Of a stretch of DNA of 64,000 nt, positions 27,045-35,706 are shown in pieces; position 1 is the first letter of the stretch, and the number at the start of each line of letters is the position of its first letter. The position numbers and the translations under genes were made by a program. Under the pieces are notes generated by a model, which had not been told where the DNA came from, did not search any database, and was given only the letters and a program-made list of their open reading frames with translations. Location: the NCBI RefSeq assembly GCF_900292015.1, contig NZ_LR130759.1:806001-870000 (forward strand). Reading direction: 5' to 3'. The stretch is from Mycobacterium basiliense. Its GTDB lineage: Bacteria; Actinomycetota; Actinomycetes; Mycobacteriales; Mycobacteriaceae.

Positions 27045-27652
27045 TGGCTGAACAGACCCGGGTGCACGTGGTGCGTCACGGCGAGGTACACAACCCCAGC
27101 GGCATTCTCTACGGTCGGTTGCCCGGATTCCGGCTGTCGGAGGCCGGCGCCGCACAGGCGGCGGCCGTGGCCGACTTCCTGGCCGACCGCGACGTGGTCG
27201 CGGTAATCGCATCTCCGCTGCAGCGTGCGCAGGAGACCGCCGCGCCCATCGCGGCCCGCCACGACCTGCCCGTCGACACCGACCCAGACTTGATCGAATC
27301 GGCCAACTTTTTCGAGGGCCGGCGGCTAGGCCCGGGCGATGGGGCGTGGCGGGACCCGCGCGTGTGGTGGCAGCTGCGCAACCCGTTCACGCCCTCCTGG
27401 GGCGAGCCTTACACCCAGATTGCGCAGCGGATGGCGACTGCGGTGGACAAGGCGCGCGCCCGCGCCGCCGGCCATGAGGCGGTGTGCGTCAGCCATCAGC
27501 TGCCGGTATGGACGCTTCGGATGCATGCCACCGGTAGGCGGCTGTGGCACGACCCGCGGCGCCGTCAGTGTGCGCTGGCGTCGGTGACCTCGCTGATTTA
27601 TGACGGCGACCGGTTGGTCGATGTGGCGTATTCCCAACCGGCGGGCGCTTGA
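27044..27652 (+). CDS. Histidine phosphatase (phosphoglycerate mutase-like) family protein (Rv0525-like)
   Basis: A 202-residue protein of the histidine phosphatase superfamily. The catalytic VHVVRHGEVHNPSG (RHG motif) is at the N-terminus. VIASPLQRAQETAAPIA supplies the second phosphate-binding Arg, and HEAVCVSHQLPVWTLRM the second catalytic His. The substrate is not known. It lacks the long C-terminal part of true phosphoglycerate mutases. The ATG overlaps the hemL stop by one base, and the next gene follows at once. It is the second gene of the hemL-ccs operon. Confidence 0.9.
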   Translation: MAEQTRVHVVRHGEVHNPSGILYGRLPGFRLSEAGAAQAAAVADFLADRDVVAVIASPLQRAQETAAPIAARHDLPVDTDPDLIESANFFEGRRLGPGDGAWRDPRVWWQLRNPFTPSWGEPYTQIAQRMATAVDKARARAAGHEAVCVSHQLPVWTLRMHATGRRLWHDPRRRQCALASVTSLIYDGDRLVDVAYSQPAGA

Positions 27653-27654
27653 CC

Positions 27655-28266
27655 ATGCGGCGGCTGGCGATCGCTGTGACGGTGCTGACAGCACTGCTGA
27701 GCGGCTGCTCCGGGAAAGACGCCGTCGCACAGGGCGGCACGTTCGAATTCGTGTCGCCCGGGGGTAAGACCGACATCTTCTACGACCCACCGGCCAGCCG
27801 TGGCCACCCCGGGCCGTTGTCGGGTCCGGACTTGATGAATCCGACGCAAACTATCTCCCTCGATGATTTCCCCGGACAGGTCGTTGTCGTCAACGTATGG
27901 GGCCAGTGGTGCGGGCCGTGCCGGGCCGAGATCACCCAACTGCAGCGGGTGTACCAGGCCACTCGGGGCGTTGGGGTGGCTTTCCTTGGCATCGATGTTC
28001 GCGACGGTGCCCGCCAGGCGGCCCAGGACTTCATCAACGACCGGCAGGTGACCTTCCCATCGATCTACGACCCGGCGATGCGCACCCTGATCGCCTTTGG
28101 CGGTAAATATCCGACCACCGTGATTCCGTCCACGCTGGTGCTGGACCGCCAACATCGGGTCGCTGCGGTTTTTCTGCGCGAATTGCTCGCCGAGGATTTG
28201 CAGCCGGTGGTGCAACGGGTGGCCCAAGAGTCAGCGGGGGGTATGACTCCGCCGGGACCGCAATGA
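27655..28266 (+). CDS. TlpA/ResA-type thioredoxin lipoprotein (Rv0526-like)
   Basis: A 203-residue exported thiol-disulfide oxidoreductase. The N-terminus RRLAIAVTVLTALLSGC is a lipoprotein signal with the lipobox LLSGC (Cys18). The thioredoxin domain has VVVNVWGQWCGPCRAEI (WCGPC redox site), a catalytic-fold helix and the cis-Pro loop KYPTTVIPSTLVLD. It would keep apocytochrome c haem-binding cysteines reduced outside the membrane, receiving electrons from CcdA encoded next. The ATG at 27655 is preferred over a TTG at 27649. It overlaps ccdA by 4 bases. Confidence 0.92.
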   Translation: MRRLAIAVTVLTALLSGCSGKDAVAQGGTFEFVSPGGKTDIFYDPPASRGHPGPLSGPDLMNPTQTISLDDFPGQVVVVNVWGQWCGPCRAEITQLQRVYQATRGVGVAFLGIDVRDGARQAAQDFINDRQVTFPSIYDPAMRTLIAFGGKYPTTVIPSTLVLDRQHRVAAVFLRELLAEDLQPVVQRVAQESAGGMTPPGPQ

Positions 28267-29051
28267 CCGGGTTCGCCCACATCGCCGCCGCGGGACCGCT
28301 GCTGGTGGCGCTTGGACTGTGCGTGCTGGCCGGTCTGGTGTCGTTTGCGTCGCCGTGTGTGGTGCCGTTGGTGCCGGGCTACTTGTCCTACCTGGCCGCG
28401 GTGGTCGGGGTTTCCGAGGGCGATGCGCAGCTGCAACCTGGCGTGGTCAAAGCGCCCGCGGCAACGCGGTGGCGGGTTGCCGGATCGGCGGCGCTGTTTG
28501 TCGCCGGGTTCACCGCGGTGTTCGTGCTGGGTACCGTCGCCGTGCTCGGCATGACCACCACGCTGATCTCCAACCAGGTGTTGCTGCAGCGGGTGGGTGG
28601 TGTGCTGACGATTGTGATGGGTCTGGTCTTCGTGGGTCTCATCCCGGCCCTGCAGCGTCCGGCCCGGTTGCGCCCGCGACAGTTGACGACGCTGGCCGGG
28701 GCGCCGCTGTTGGGCGCGGTGTTCGCGCTCGGCTGGACCCCCTGCCTGGGGCCGACGCTGACCGGAGTGGTCACGGTGGCCTCAGCGACCGACGGTGCCA
28801 GCGTGGCCCGCGGGATCGTGCTGGTGATCGCCTATTGCCTGGGGCTGGGCATCCCATTCGTGTTGTTGGCGTTCGGATCGGCGGGGGCCGTTGCGGGCCT
28901 GGGCTGGCTACGCCGGCACACCCGGGCGATCCAGATCTTCGGCGGCGCGCTGTTGATCGCCGTCGGCCTGGCGCTGGTCACCGGGCTGTGGAACGACGTG
29001 ATCTCCTGGCTGCGTGACGCGCTGGTCTCCGACGTCAGGTTGCCGATTTGA
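28263..29051 (+). CDS. ccdA: Cytochrome c biogenesis protein CcdA
   Basis: A 262-residue DsbD-type membrane protein with six helices. The paired redox cysteines are in FASPCVVPLVPGYLSYLAAV (first) and GWTPCLGPTLTGVV (second). It carries electrons from cytoplasmic thioredoxin across the membrane to the ResA-like lipoprotein. It is coupled to both neighbours by overlapping codons: ATGA with the upstream gene, and its own TGA with the TTG start of resB. Confidence 0.95.
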   Translation: MTGFAHIAAAGPLLVALGLCVLAGLVSFASPCVVPLVPGYLSYLAAVVGVSEGDAQLQPGVVKAPAATRWRVAGSAALFVAGFTAVFVLGTVAVLGMTTTLISNQVLLQRVGGVLTIVMGLVFVGLIPALQRPARLRPRQLTTLAGAPLLGAVFALGWTPCLGPTLTGVVTVASATDGASVARGIVLVIAYCLGLGIPFVLLAFGSAGAVAGLGWLRRHTRAIQIFGGALLIAVGLALVTGLWNDVISWLRDALVSDVRLPI

Positions 29052-30778
29052 CCGCGCAGGTTGACTCGCGAGCAGACGCGGAATCGCCCAAAACGGCGCG
29101 TTTTGGTGCGATTCCGCGTCTGCTCGCGCCCGGAGTGTCCTGGGCGCGCAATACCTGGCGTTCGCTGACCTCGATGGGCACCGCGTTGGTGCTGCTGTTT
29201 CTGCTTGCGCTCGGCGCGATACCCGGGGCGCTGCTGCCGCAACGCAGCCTCAACGCCGGCAAGGTCGACGACTACCTGAAAGCCCACCCGGTGATCGGCC
29301 CCTGGCTGAACCAGATGCAGGCCTTCGATGTGTTCTCCAGTTTCTGGTTCACCGCCATCTACGTGCTGCTGTTCGTGTCGCTGGTCGGCTGTCTGACCCC
29401 GCGGATGATCGAGCACGCCCGCAGCTTGCGGGCCACGCCGGTCGCCGCGCCGCGTAACCTGGCCCGGTTGCCCAAGCACGCCGGGGCACAGCTCGTCGGC
29501 GAACCTGAAGCCCTGGCGGCGTTGATCTCCGGGCGTCTCCGCGGCTGGCGCACCGCCATTCGGCGCAAACCCACTGGCGACGCAGCATCCGAAGTTGTGG
29601 AGTTGTCCGCCGAGCGTGGCTACCTGCGTGAATTCGGCAATATTGTGTTCCACTTCTCGCTGCTAGGCCTGCTGGTCGCGGTGGCCGTCGGCAAGCTGTT
29701 CGGCTACGAGGGCAACGTGATCGTCATCGCCGACGGCGGTCCCGGCTTCTGCTCGGCCTCGCCGGCCGCCTTCGACTCGTTTCGCGCCGGGAACACCGTC
29801 GACGGCACAGCGCTGTACCCGATCTGTATCCGGGTCAACGACTTTGACGCGCACTACCTGCCGTCCGGGCAGGCCATCTCGTTCGCCGCGGACATCGACT
29901 ATCAGGCCGGCAGCGAACTGACGGCCAACACCTGGCGGCCCTACCGACTGGAAGTCAACCGACCGCTGCGTGTCGGCGGCGACCGGGTGTACCTGCAGGG
30001 CCACGGCTACGCGCCCACCTTCACGGTGACGTTCCCGGACGGGCAGACCCGGACGTCGACGGTGCAGTGGCGCCCGGACAACCCACAAACCCTGCTGTCG
30101 TCGGGTGTGGTGCGCATCGACCCGCCGGCTGGCAGCTACCCGGACGCCGACGTGCGCCGCAAACATGAGATCGCGATTCAGGGTCTGCTGGCGCCGACCG
30201 AACAGCTCGACGGGACGTTGCTGTCATCACGGTTCCCGGCCCTCAACGCGCCCGCGGTGGCTGTCGACATCTACCGCGGCGACACCGGTCTGGACAGCGG
30301 ACGACCGCAGTCATTGTTCGCTCTGGATCCACGGCTGATCGAGCAAGGTCGGCTGGTCAAAGAAAAGCGTGTCAACCTGCGCGCGGGTGAACAGGTCCGC
30401 ATTGCGCAGGGCCCCGCGGCCGGTACGGTCGTCCGGTTCGATGGTGCGGTGCCATTCGTCAACGTGCAGGTTTCCCACGACCCCGGCCAGGCGTGGGTGC
30501 TGGTTTTCGCGATCACCATGATGGCCGGGCTGTTGGTGTCTCTGCTGGTGCGCCGTCGCAGGGTTTGGGTTCGACTCACGTCGGCGATTGAAGCGCCGGG
30601 TACGGTGAACGTCGAGCTGGGTGGCCTGGCTCGGACGGATAACTCCGGATGGGGCGACGAGTTCGAGCGGCTGACCGAAAGATTGTTGTCCGGGCTGCGT
30701 GAGTCCGGCGCGACCGACTCGGTCTCGCAGACCGCTGGCGGGACGGCAAGAAGGAGTCCTCAGGTGGACGTCACATGA
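29048..30778 (+). CDS. resB: Cytochrome c biogenesis protein ResB/Ccs1
   Basis: Up to 576 residues. Membrane helices lie near 40-60 (GTALVLLFLLALGAIPGALL), 95-115 (FWFTAIYVLLFVSLVGCL), 195-215 (VFHFSLLGLLVAVAVGKL) and 485-505 (WVLVFAITMMAGLLVSLLV), with a large extracytoplasmic domain between the last two. ResB with CcsA forms the system II haem-handling and cytochrome c ligation complex. The TTG at 29048 overlaps the ccdA stop, but a 62-base palindrome lies in the first 27 codons. A GTG at 29135 (546 residues) would leave it untranslated. M. tuberculosis Rv0528 is annotated shorter (529). Confidence 0.92.
   Translation: MTAQVDSRADAESPKTARFGAIPRLLAPGVSWARNTWRSLTSMGTALVLLFLLALGAIPGALLPQRSLNAGKVDDYLKAHPVIGPWLNQMQAFDVFSSFWFTAIYVLLFVSLVGCLTPRMIEHARSLRATPVAAPRNLARLPKHAGAQLVGEPEALAALISGRLRGWRTAIRRKPTGDAASEVVELSAERGYLREFGNIVFHFSLLGLLVAVAVGKLFGYEGNVIVIADGGPGFCSASPAAFDSFRAGNTVDGTALYPICIRVNDFDAHYLPSGQAISFAADIDYQAGSELTANTWRPYRLEVNRPLRVGGDRVYLQGHGYAPTFTVTFPDGQTRTSTVQWRPDNPQTLLSSGVVRIDPPAGSYPDADVRRKHEIAIQGLLAPTEQLDGTLLSSRFPALNAPAVAVDIYRGDTGLDSGRPQSLFALDPRLIEQGRLVKEKRVNLRAGEQVRIAQGPAAGTVVRFDGAVPFVNVQVSHDPGQAWVLVFAITMMAGLLVSLLVRRRRVWVRLTSAIEAPGTVNVELGGLARTDNSGWGDEFERLTERLLSGLRESGATDSVSQTAGGTARRSPQVDVT
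29067..29128. repeat. 62-base near-perfect palindrome at the ccdA-resB junction
   Basis: Outer arms 29067-29087 and 29108-29128 are perfect 21-bp complements (CGCGAGCAGACGCGGAATCGC). Inside, 29088-29096 and 29098-29106 pair as a further 9-bp stem around one base, leaving a single unpaired T at 29107. A motif of this kind (GCGAGCAGACGC..) is, as I recall, dispersed in mycobacterial genomes. No second copy was noticed in this window. Confidence 0.93.
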
Positions 30779-31761
30779 ACCCGGCCAACATCAACATCGG
30801 ATTGGCCAGATACTCCGACTGGGCATTCACCTCGGCGGTGGTCGCGCTGGTCGTTGCGCTGCTGCTGCTGGCGTTCGAGCTGGCCTATGTGCGTGGCCGC
30901 AAGGTGGACGAACGCGAATTGGTGCCGGCCGGCTCGGTGGCCGGCGACAGCGCCACACCGGGAATCGTGGCGGCGCCGCCGCTGCGCCCATTCGACGAAC
31001 GCGTCGGGCGGGCCGGACTGGCCGTGGTCTACCTCGGCACCGGGCTCCTGCTGGCGTGCATCGTGTTGCGTGGCCTGGCCACCATGCGGGTGCCGTGGGG
31101 CAACATGTACGAGTTCATCAACCTGACTTGTTTGTCCGGGCTGGTCGCCGGCGCGATCGTGCTGCGTCGCCCGCAGTATCGGCCGCTGTGGGTATTCCTG
31201 CTGGTGCCGGTGCTAATTCTGCTCACGGTGTCCGGACGCTGGCTTTACGCCAATGCCGCACCGGTGATGCCGGCGTTGCAGTCCTACTGGCTGCCCATCC
31301 ACGTGTCCGTGGTCAGTCTCGGTTCGGGGATCTTTCTGGTTGCCGGCATTGCCAGCATCCTTTTCCTGCTGCGGACCTCGCGGCTGGGTGAGCCCGACGC
31401 CGAGCATGATCCGGGCACGCTGGCGCGGCTGGTGCAACGATTCCCCGATGCCCAGACTTTGGACCGGATCGCCTACCGGACCACCATGTTTGCTTTCCCA
31501 GTGTTCGGTTTCGGAGTGATCTTCGGTGCCATCTGGGCCGAGGAGGCCTGGGGGAGGTACTGGGGTTGGGATCCCAAGGAGACGGTGTCGTTCGTCGCGT
31601 GGGTGGTATACGCGGCGTACCTGCATGCCAGGTCGACAGCCGGCTGGCGGGATCGGAAGGCCGCCTGGATCAACGTCGCCGGATTTGTCGCCATGGTCTT
31701 CAATTTGTTCTTCGTTAACCTGGTGACGGTCGGCCTGCATTCCTATGCGGGCGTGGGCTGA
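30775..31761 (+). CDS. ccsA: Cytochrome c assembly protein CcsA
   Basis: A 328-residue membrane protein of the haem-handling family with about eight helices. The tryptophan-rich haem-binding motif EEAWGRYWGWDPKETVSFVAWVVY is near residue 255-280. Conserved histidines are present, such as LPIHVSVVSLGSGIF and LHSYAG. It ligates haem to apocytochrome c together with ResB. The ATG overlaps the resB stop (ATGA). Length matches M. tuberculosis CcsA (324-327). Confidence 0.95.
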   Translation: MNPANINIGLARYSDWAFTSAVVALVVALLLLAFELAYVRGRKVDERELVPAGSVAGDSATPGIVAAPPLRPFDERVGRAGLAVVYLGTGLLLACIVLRGLATMRVPWGNMYEFINLTCLSGLVAGAIVLRRPQYRPLWVFLLVPVLILLTVSGRWLYANAAPVMPALQSYWLPIHVSVVSLGSGIFLVAGIASILFLLRTSRLGEPDAEHDPGTLARLVQRFPDAQTLDRIAYRTTMFAFPVFGFGVIFGAIWAEEAWGRYWGWDPKETVSFVAWVVYAAYLHARSTAGWRDRKAAWINVAGFVAMVFNLFFVNLVTVGLHSYAGVG

Positions 31762-31784
31762 GTCATAACTAGGGGAGGGTGCGC

Positions 31785-33104
31785 GTGTCAGAGCAACCAA
31801 CGACCGGTGTAGGGGAGCCCACAGCCCAAGAGGGAAACGTTGGCTCGGATCATCCCACCATGCAGCTGCCCCAGCAGTACCCGGGCGACCAGCCCGTCGA
31901 GCCCGGCGGCGACGCCCCGACCCGGGCTTTCGCCGGGTTTCGAACCGAGCGGCGTAGCCCCGGACCGGCCGAGGGCCCTGGGGCGCTCGGCGTAGGGCCG
32001 TCGACTTCCGCCGAAGTGCCGCCGTGGGATACCGGACCGGTGAGCGGTTTGCCGCGGCTAGATCCGACGGCGTACGGCGCCTACTACACCGGACCGCCCG
32101 ACTCGGCCGAAGGGCCAGCCCAGCGGGGCGAGTACCGGCCGGAGCCGATACCTCAAACGCCGTATCCCGAGCTAGCCACCACCATGCTGCTGCGACCGGT
32201 CAAACCGCCGCCATCGGAAGGCTGGCGTCGGTTGCTCTACGTCCTGTCCGGTCAGCGGATCAACCTGGGCGAGAGCCCCCGCGCCAGCCGCTACAACAAC
32301 CTGGTTGCCCAGATCAACAGGCCCATGCGGGGCTGCTACCGGATCGCGATGGTGTCGCTGAAGGGCGGCGTCGGCAAGACCACGATCACCGCGACGTTGG
32401 GATCGACCTTCGCCTCCGTCCGTGGTGACCGTGTGGTCGCGGTGGACGCCAACCCCGACCGCGGCACGCTGAGCCAGAAGGTGCCGTTGGAAACGCCGGC
32501 CACCGTCCGGCACCTGCTGCGCGATGCCGAAGGCATCGAGCGCTACAGCGATGTGCGGGGCTACACCTCGCAGGGGCCCAGCGGCCTGGAGGTACTGGCC
32601 TCAGACACCGATCCGGCCGCTTCCGAGGCCTTCAGCGCCGACGACTACAACCGCACCCTGGACATCCTGGAACGCTTCTATGGCCTGGTGCTCACCGATT
32701 GCGGTACCGGGCTGCTGCATTCGGCGATGGCGGCGATACTGGCCAAGTCCGACATGCTGATCGTGGTGAGCTCCGGCTCCATCGATGGGGCACGGAGTGC
32801 TTCTGCGACGCTGGACTGGCTGGAGGCACACGGCTATGAGGATTTGGTGCGCAACTCCATCGCGGTGATCAACGGGGTGCGGCCACGCTCAGGCAAGGTT
32901 GATATGCAGAAGGTGATTGACCACTTCGGGCGGCGTTGCCGGGCGGTGCGGCTGATGCCGTTCGACCCACATCTCGACGAAGGCGCCGAGATCGCGCTGG
33001 ACTTGTTGAAACGCGACACGCGGGAAGCGCTTGCCGAATTGGCCGCCGTGGTCACCGATGGATTCGCCGCGGACCAGCGACGATCCAACCCGAACTTCAC
33101 CTAG
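31785..33104 (+). CDS. MinD/ParA-like ATPase with proline-rich N-terminus (Rv0530-like)
   Basis: A 439-residue cytosolic protein. The first 140 residues are disordered and Pro/Gly-rich. A SIMIBI ATPase domain follows with the deviant Walker A motif MVSLKGGVGKTTITATLGS, VVAVDANPDRGTLS (Walker A'), and VLTDCGTGLLHSAM (Walker B). This architecture resembles EspI/ESX-associated ATPases and MinD relatives. Its partner is unknown. GGGGAGG at 31772-31778 sits six bases upstream of the GTG at 31785; a GTG at 31779 is too close to it. It ends the hemL-ccs operon, 23 bases after ccsA. Confidence 0.88.
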   Translation: MSEQPTTGVGEPTAQEGNVGSDHPTMQLPQQYPGDQPVEPGGDAPTRAFAGFRTERRSPGPAEGPGALGVGPSTSAEVPPWDTGPVSGLPRLDPTAYGAYYTGPPDSAEGPAQRGEYRPEPIPQTPYPELATTMLLRPVKPPPSEGWRRLLYVLSGQRINLGESPRASRYNNLVAQINRPMRGCYRIAMVSLKGGVGKTTITATLGSTFASVRGDRVVAVDANPDRGTLSQKVPLETPATVRHLLRDAEGIERYSDVRGYTSQGPSGLEVLASDTDPAASEAFSADDYNRTLDILERFYGLVLTDCGTGLLHSAMAAILAKSDMLIVVSSGSIDGARSASATLDWLEAHGYEDLVRNSIAVINGVRPRSGKVDMQKVIDHFGRRCRAVRLMPFDPHLDEGAEIALDLLKRDTREALAELAAVVTDGFAADQRRSNPNFT

Positions 33105-33124
33105 CGCGGGGTGGGTGAACGCGC

Positions 33125-33277
33125 CTACTGGCCGCCTTGCCCCAGCCGCCGCAAGAATTCTGGATCATCGTCGGGCCCGATAACGCGAGTCTTCGGCCGG
33201 TTCGACTGCGCCTTGGCGGCACGCCAGCCGATGTAGATCAGCGTCCCCATTATCAGTACGACGAGCAGGTAAAGCAC
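33125..33277 (-). CDS. Small membrane protein, 50 residues (Rv0530A-like)
   Basis: A short ORF on the minus strand. The hydrophobic N-terminus LYLLVVLIMGTLIYIGWRAA is a single membrane helix; a polar tail (KAQSNRPKTRVIGPDDDPEF, then LRRLGQGGQ) follows. The GTG start has AGGAGG six bases upstream (complement of 33284-33289), an excellent ribosome binding site. From memory it matches M. tuberculosis Rv0530A. The function is unknown. It is convergent with the ATPase gene and divergent from the next gene. Confidence 0.8.
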   Translation of the reverse strand: MLYLLVVLIMGTLIYIGWRAAKAQSNRPKTRVIGPDDDPEFLRRLGQGGQ

Positions 33278-33323
33278 TCGACACCTCCTGTGAGCGAATA
33301 TACCCGCGCCGTAGGCTCAGGCT

Positions 33324-33701
33324 GTGTCAGAAGCGCCTAGCGGCAATGCCGCCGGAACCGCGGGGGGCCCGCGCTACCGCGGAGTCGTCGATGTGTTGGT
33401 GTACGCCATCGCCCGGTTGTTGCTGGCAGTCGTGGTCAGCGCTGCGATCTACGGAGCGGCGCTACTGGCGGGGATTGCCGAATTCCCGCTCGTGGTGGCG
33501 GCACTGTTCGGCCTGATCATCGCGATGCCATTGGGGATCTGGCTGTTCACCCCGCTGCGCCGGCGCGCAACGGCTGCGCTCGCGATCGTGGGCGAGCGCA
33601 GACGCGCCGAACGCGAACGATTGCGGGCCCGGTTGCGGGGTGATGCCATGCCCGGAGAGCGGCCCGATCAGCTTGCCGACGACGGCGTCGACGAAAGCTG
33701 A
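33324..33701 (+). CDS. DUF4229-like two-helix membrane protein (Rv0531-like)
   Basis: A 125-residue protein with two membrane helices at about 27-50 (VLVYAIARLLLAVVVSAAIYGAALL) and 56-75 (FPLVVAALFGLIIAMPLGIWLF). A basic cytoplasmic tail rich in Arg (RRRATAALAIVGERRRAERERLRARLRG) follows. The GTG start is at 33324. The stop lies only 8 bases before the fabH stop on the other strand. In M. tuberculosis the PE_PGRS6 gene lies between these two. No function is assigned. Confidence 0.82.
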   Translation: MSEAPSGNAAGTAGGPRYRGVVDVLVYAIARLLLAVVVSAAIYGAALLAGIAEFPLVVAALFGLIIAMPLGIWLFTPLRRRATAALAIVGERRRAERERLRARLRGDAMPGERPDQLADDGVDES

Positions 33702-33709
33702 GATCGCGC

Positions 33710-34717
33710 TCAACCGACGGGCATCCGCACCACCTGCGCGGCATAGCTCAGGCCTGCCCCGTAGCCGATCAGCAAGGCCAAATCCCCGGGTTGGGCGGCT
33801 CCGGTCGCCAACAGTTCGGCCATGGCCAGCGGAATGGAAGCGGCCGAGGTATTGCCGGTGTGCTCGATGTCGTTGGCGATGATGGCATCCGGTCGTAACT
33901 GCAGGGTCTTGGTCAGCAGTTCGTTGATTCGGCTGTTGGCCTGGTGGGGTATGAACACGTCGATGTCGTCGGGTTTGACCCCGGCCGCATCCATCGCCTG
34001 CTGGCCGACTTTGCCCATCTCGAACGCCGCCCAGCGGAAAACGGCGGTCCCTTCCATGCGTAGAAACGGGCGTGGGCCGGTCTGGTTTTCCGCATAGCTG
34101 ATCCAGTCGATGTCCTGGCGGATTGCGGTCGCCTGTTCGCCGTCGCTACCCCACACAGCCGGACCCACGCCTTGGCTGGGTGTCTTGCCCACCACCACCG
34201 CGGCGGCGCCGTCGGCGAAGATGAAGCAGTTGCTCCGGTCGTGCATGTCAACGGTGGGTGAGAGTTTTTCGGTCCCGACCACCAATATCGTGCCGGCGCT
34301 GCCGCCTCGGATCATGTCGGCCGCCACACCCAGCGCGTATCCGAAGCCGGCGCAACCTGCTGAGATGTCGAAGGCGGGCACGCCCTGGGCGCCCAGTCCG
34401 GCGGCGACGATCGGGGCACAGGCCGGGGTTTGCAGAAAGTGTGTGCTGGTGGCGACGATCACTCCGTCGATGTCGGACCCGTTGAGCGCGGCCCGCGAAA
34501 TCGCCTGCTGGCTGGCCTCGATCGCCATGGAAGCCGCGGACTCCTGGTCGCCGGCGAACCGGCGTGTTTTGATTCCGGTTCGGGAGTAGATCCATTCATC
34601 GGAGGAGTCGATGTTCTGGCATATCTCCTCGTTGGTGACCACCCGCGCGGGGCGGTAGGCGCCGACGCTGAGCAGTCCGACGTTGTTGGGCCCACTGGTC
34701 GTGGCGATCTCCGTCAT
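33710..34717 (-). CDS. fabH: 3-oxoacyl-ACP synthase III (FabH)
   Basis: A 335-residue thiolase-fold enzyme, the same length as mtFabH. The catalytic triad is Cys122 ([13 protein letters not shown]), His258 ([10 protein letters not shown]) and Asn289 ([11 protein letters not shown]). It condenses long acyl-CoA from FAS-I with malonyl-AcpM to start the FAS-II cycle for mycolic acids. AAAGGA lies just upstream of the ATG. It is transcribed in the same direction as menA, which is 100 bases upstream. Confidence 0.96.
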   Translation of the reverse strand: MTEIATTSGPNNVGLLSVGAYRPARVVTNEEICQNIDSSDEWIYSRTGIKTRRFAGDQESAASMAIEASQQAISRAALNGSDIDGVIVATSTHFLQTPACAPIVAAGLGAQGVPAFDISAGCAGFGYALGVAADMIRGGSAGTILVVGTEKLSPTVDMHDRSNCFIFADGAAAVVVGKTPSQGVGPAVWGSDGEQATAIRQDIDWISYAENQTGPRPFLRMEGTAVFRWAAFEMGKVGQQAMDAAGVKPDDIDVFIPHQANSRINELLTKTLQLRPDAIIANDIEHTGNTSAASIPLAMAELLATGAAQPGDLALLIGYGAGLSYAAQVVRMPVG

Positions 34718-34817
34718 AGCCGTCCTTTGGTGTTATCCACACGTTGAGTGTGCTCTAGTGGCGAAGACACTCCGACATGGCCCGCCCCGTGGGCGCCAGC
34801 CAAGACCGTAGGCGCAT

Positions 34818-35690
34818 TCATGCTGCCCACGCTAACGCGATGGACACGGCAATGGCCCAAACGATCATCGCCAGCCCGGTGTCACGCAGCACCGGTATCA
34901 ACTCGGGTCCGCCGCGGCCGGCTCGCACCGGCGCCGACGCTCGCAGGGCCACTGGGGTGGCCAACACCCCCACGGCGCACCACGGCGTCGCGATCGTCAA
35001 CGCCAGCGTCAACGCCCCGGCCGTGACCAGCAGCGCCTGGTAGAGCAGCCGGGTGCGAGCATCGCCCAGGCGTACCGCCAGGGTGATCTTGTGGGACTGC
35101 GCGTCGGTGGGGATGTCGCGCAGATTGTTGGCGACCAGCACCGATGACGACAAGGCTCCCGTCGCCACCGCCAGCACCAGCCCCACCCAGTCGACCCGTA
35201 GAGCCTGCGTGTACTGGGTGCCCAGTACTGCGACGAGGCCGAAGAATACGAACACCGCGACCTCGCCGAAACCCGAGTAGCCGTACGGCTTGGAGCCGCC
35301 GGTGTAGAGCCAGGCACCCGCAATGCAGCCGGCACCGAGGACGATCAGCCACGGTTGACTGAGCAACGCCAGCGCCAGCCCGGCCAGCGCGGCGACTGTG
35401 AGGCTCACCAGGGCCGCGGCCCGCACCGATCGCGGGCTTGCCAAGCGCGAGCCCACCAGCCGTGCTGGGCCGGACCGTTCGTCGTCGGTGCCGCGGATGC
35501 CGTCGGAATAGTCATTGGCGTAGTTGACGCCGATGATCAGTGCCACCGCGACAGCCAGTGCCAGCAGCGCTTTCCACCACACGGCGGCGTGCAGCCAGGC
35601 CGCGGCGCCGGTGCCCGCGACGACCGGCGCCACCGCGTTGGGCAGGGTATGGGGACGCGCCCCGGAGACCCACTGCGTGAATGTGGCCAC
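34818..35690 (-). CDS. menA: 1,4-dihydroxy-2-naphthoate polyprenyltransferase
   Basis: A 290-residue UbiA-family membrane prenyltransferase attaching the polyprenyl chain in menaquinone synthesis. The two Asp-rich motifs are INDYSDG-type [15 protein letters not shown] (about 66-80) and [24 protein letters not shown]. About nine helices are present. The GTG at 35690 gives [20 protein letters not shown], matching M. tuberculosis MenA. An in-frame ATG at 35708 is also possible, but it would overlap the start codon of the divergent pnp gene. Confidence 0.94.
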   Translation of the reverse strand: MATFTQWVSGARPHTLPNAVAPVVAGTGAAAWLHAAVWWKALLALAVAVALIIGVNYANDYSDGIRGTDDERSGPARLVGSRLASPRSVRAAALVSLTVAALAGLALALLSQPWLIVLGAGCIAGAWLYTGGSKPYGYSGFGEVAVFVFFGLVAVLGTQYTQALRVDWVGLVLAVATGALSSSVLVANNLRDIPTDAQSHKITLAVRLGDARTRLLYQALLVTAGALTLALTIATPWCAVGVLATPVALRASAPVRAGRGGPELIPVLRDTGLAMIVWAIAVSIALAWAA

Positions 35691-35706
35691 CAGGGCATCC
35701 TGCCCC

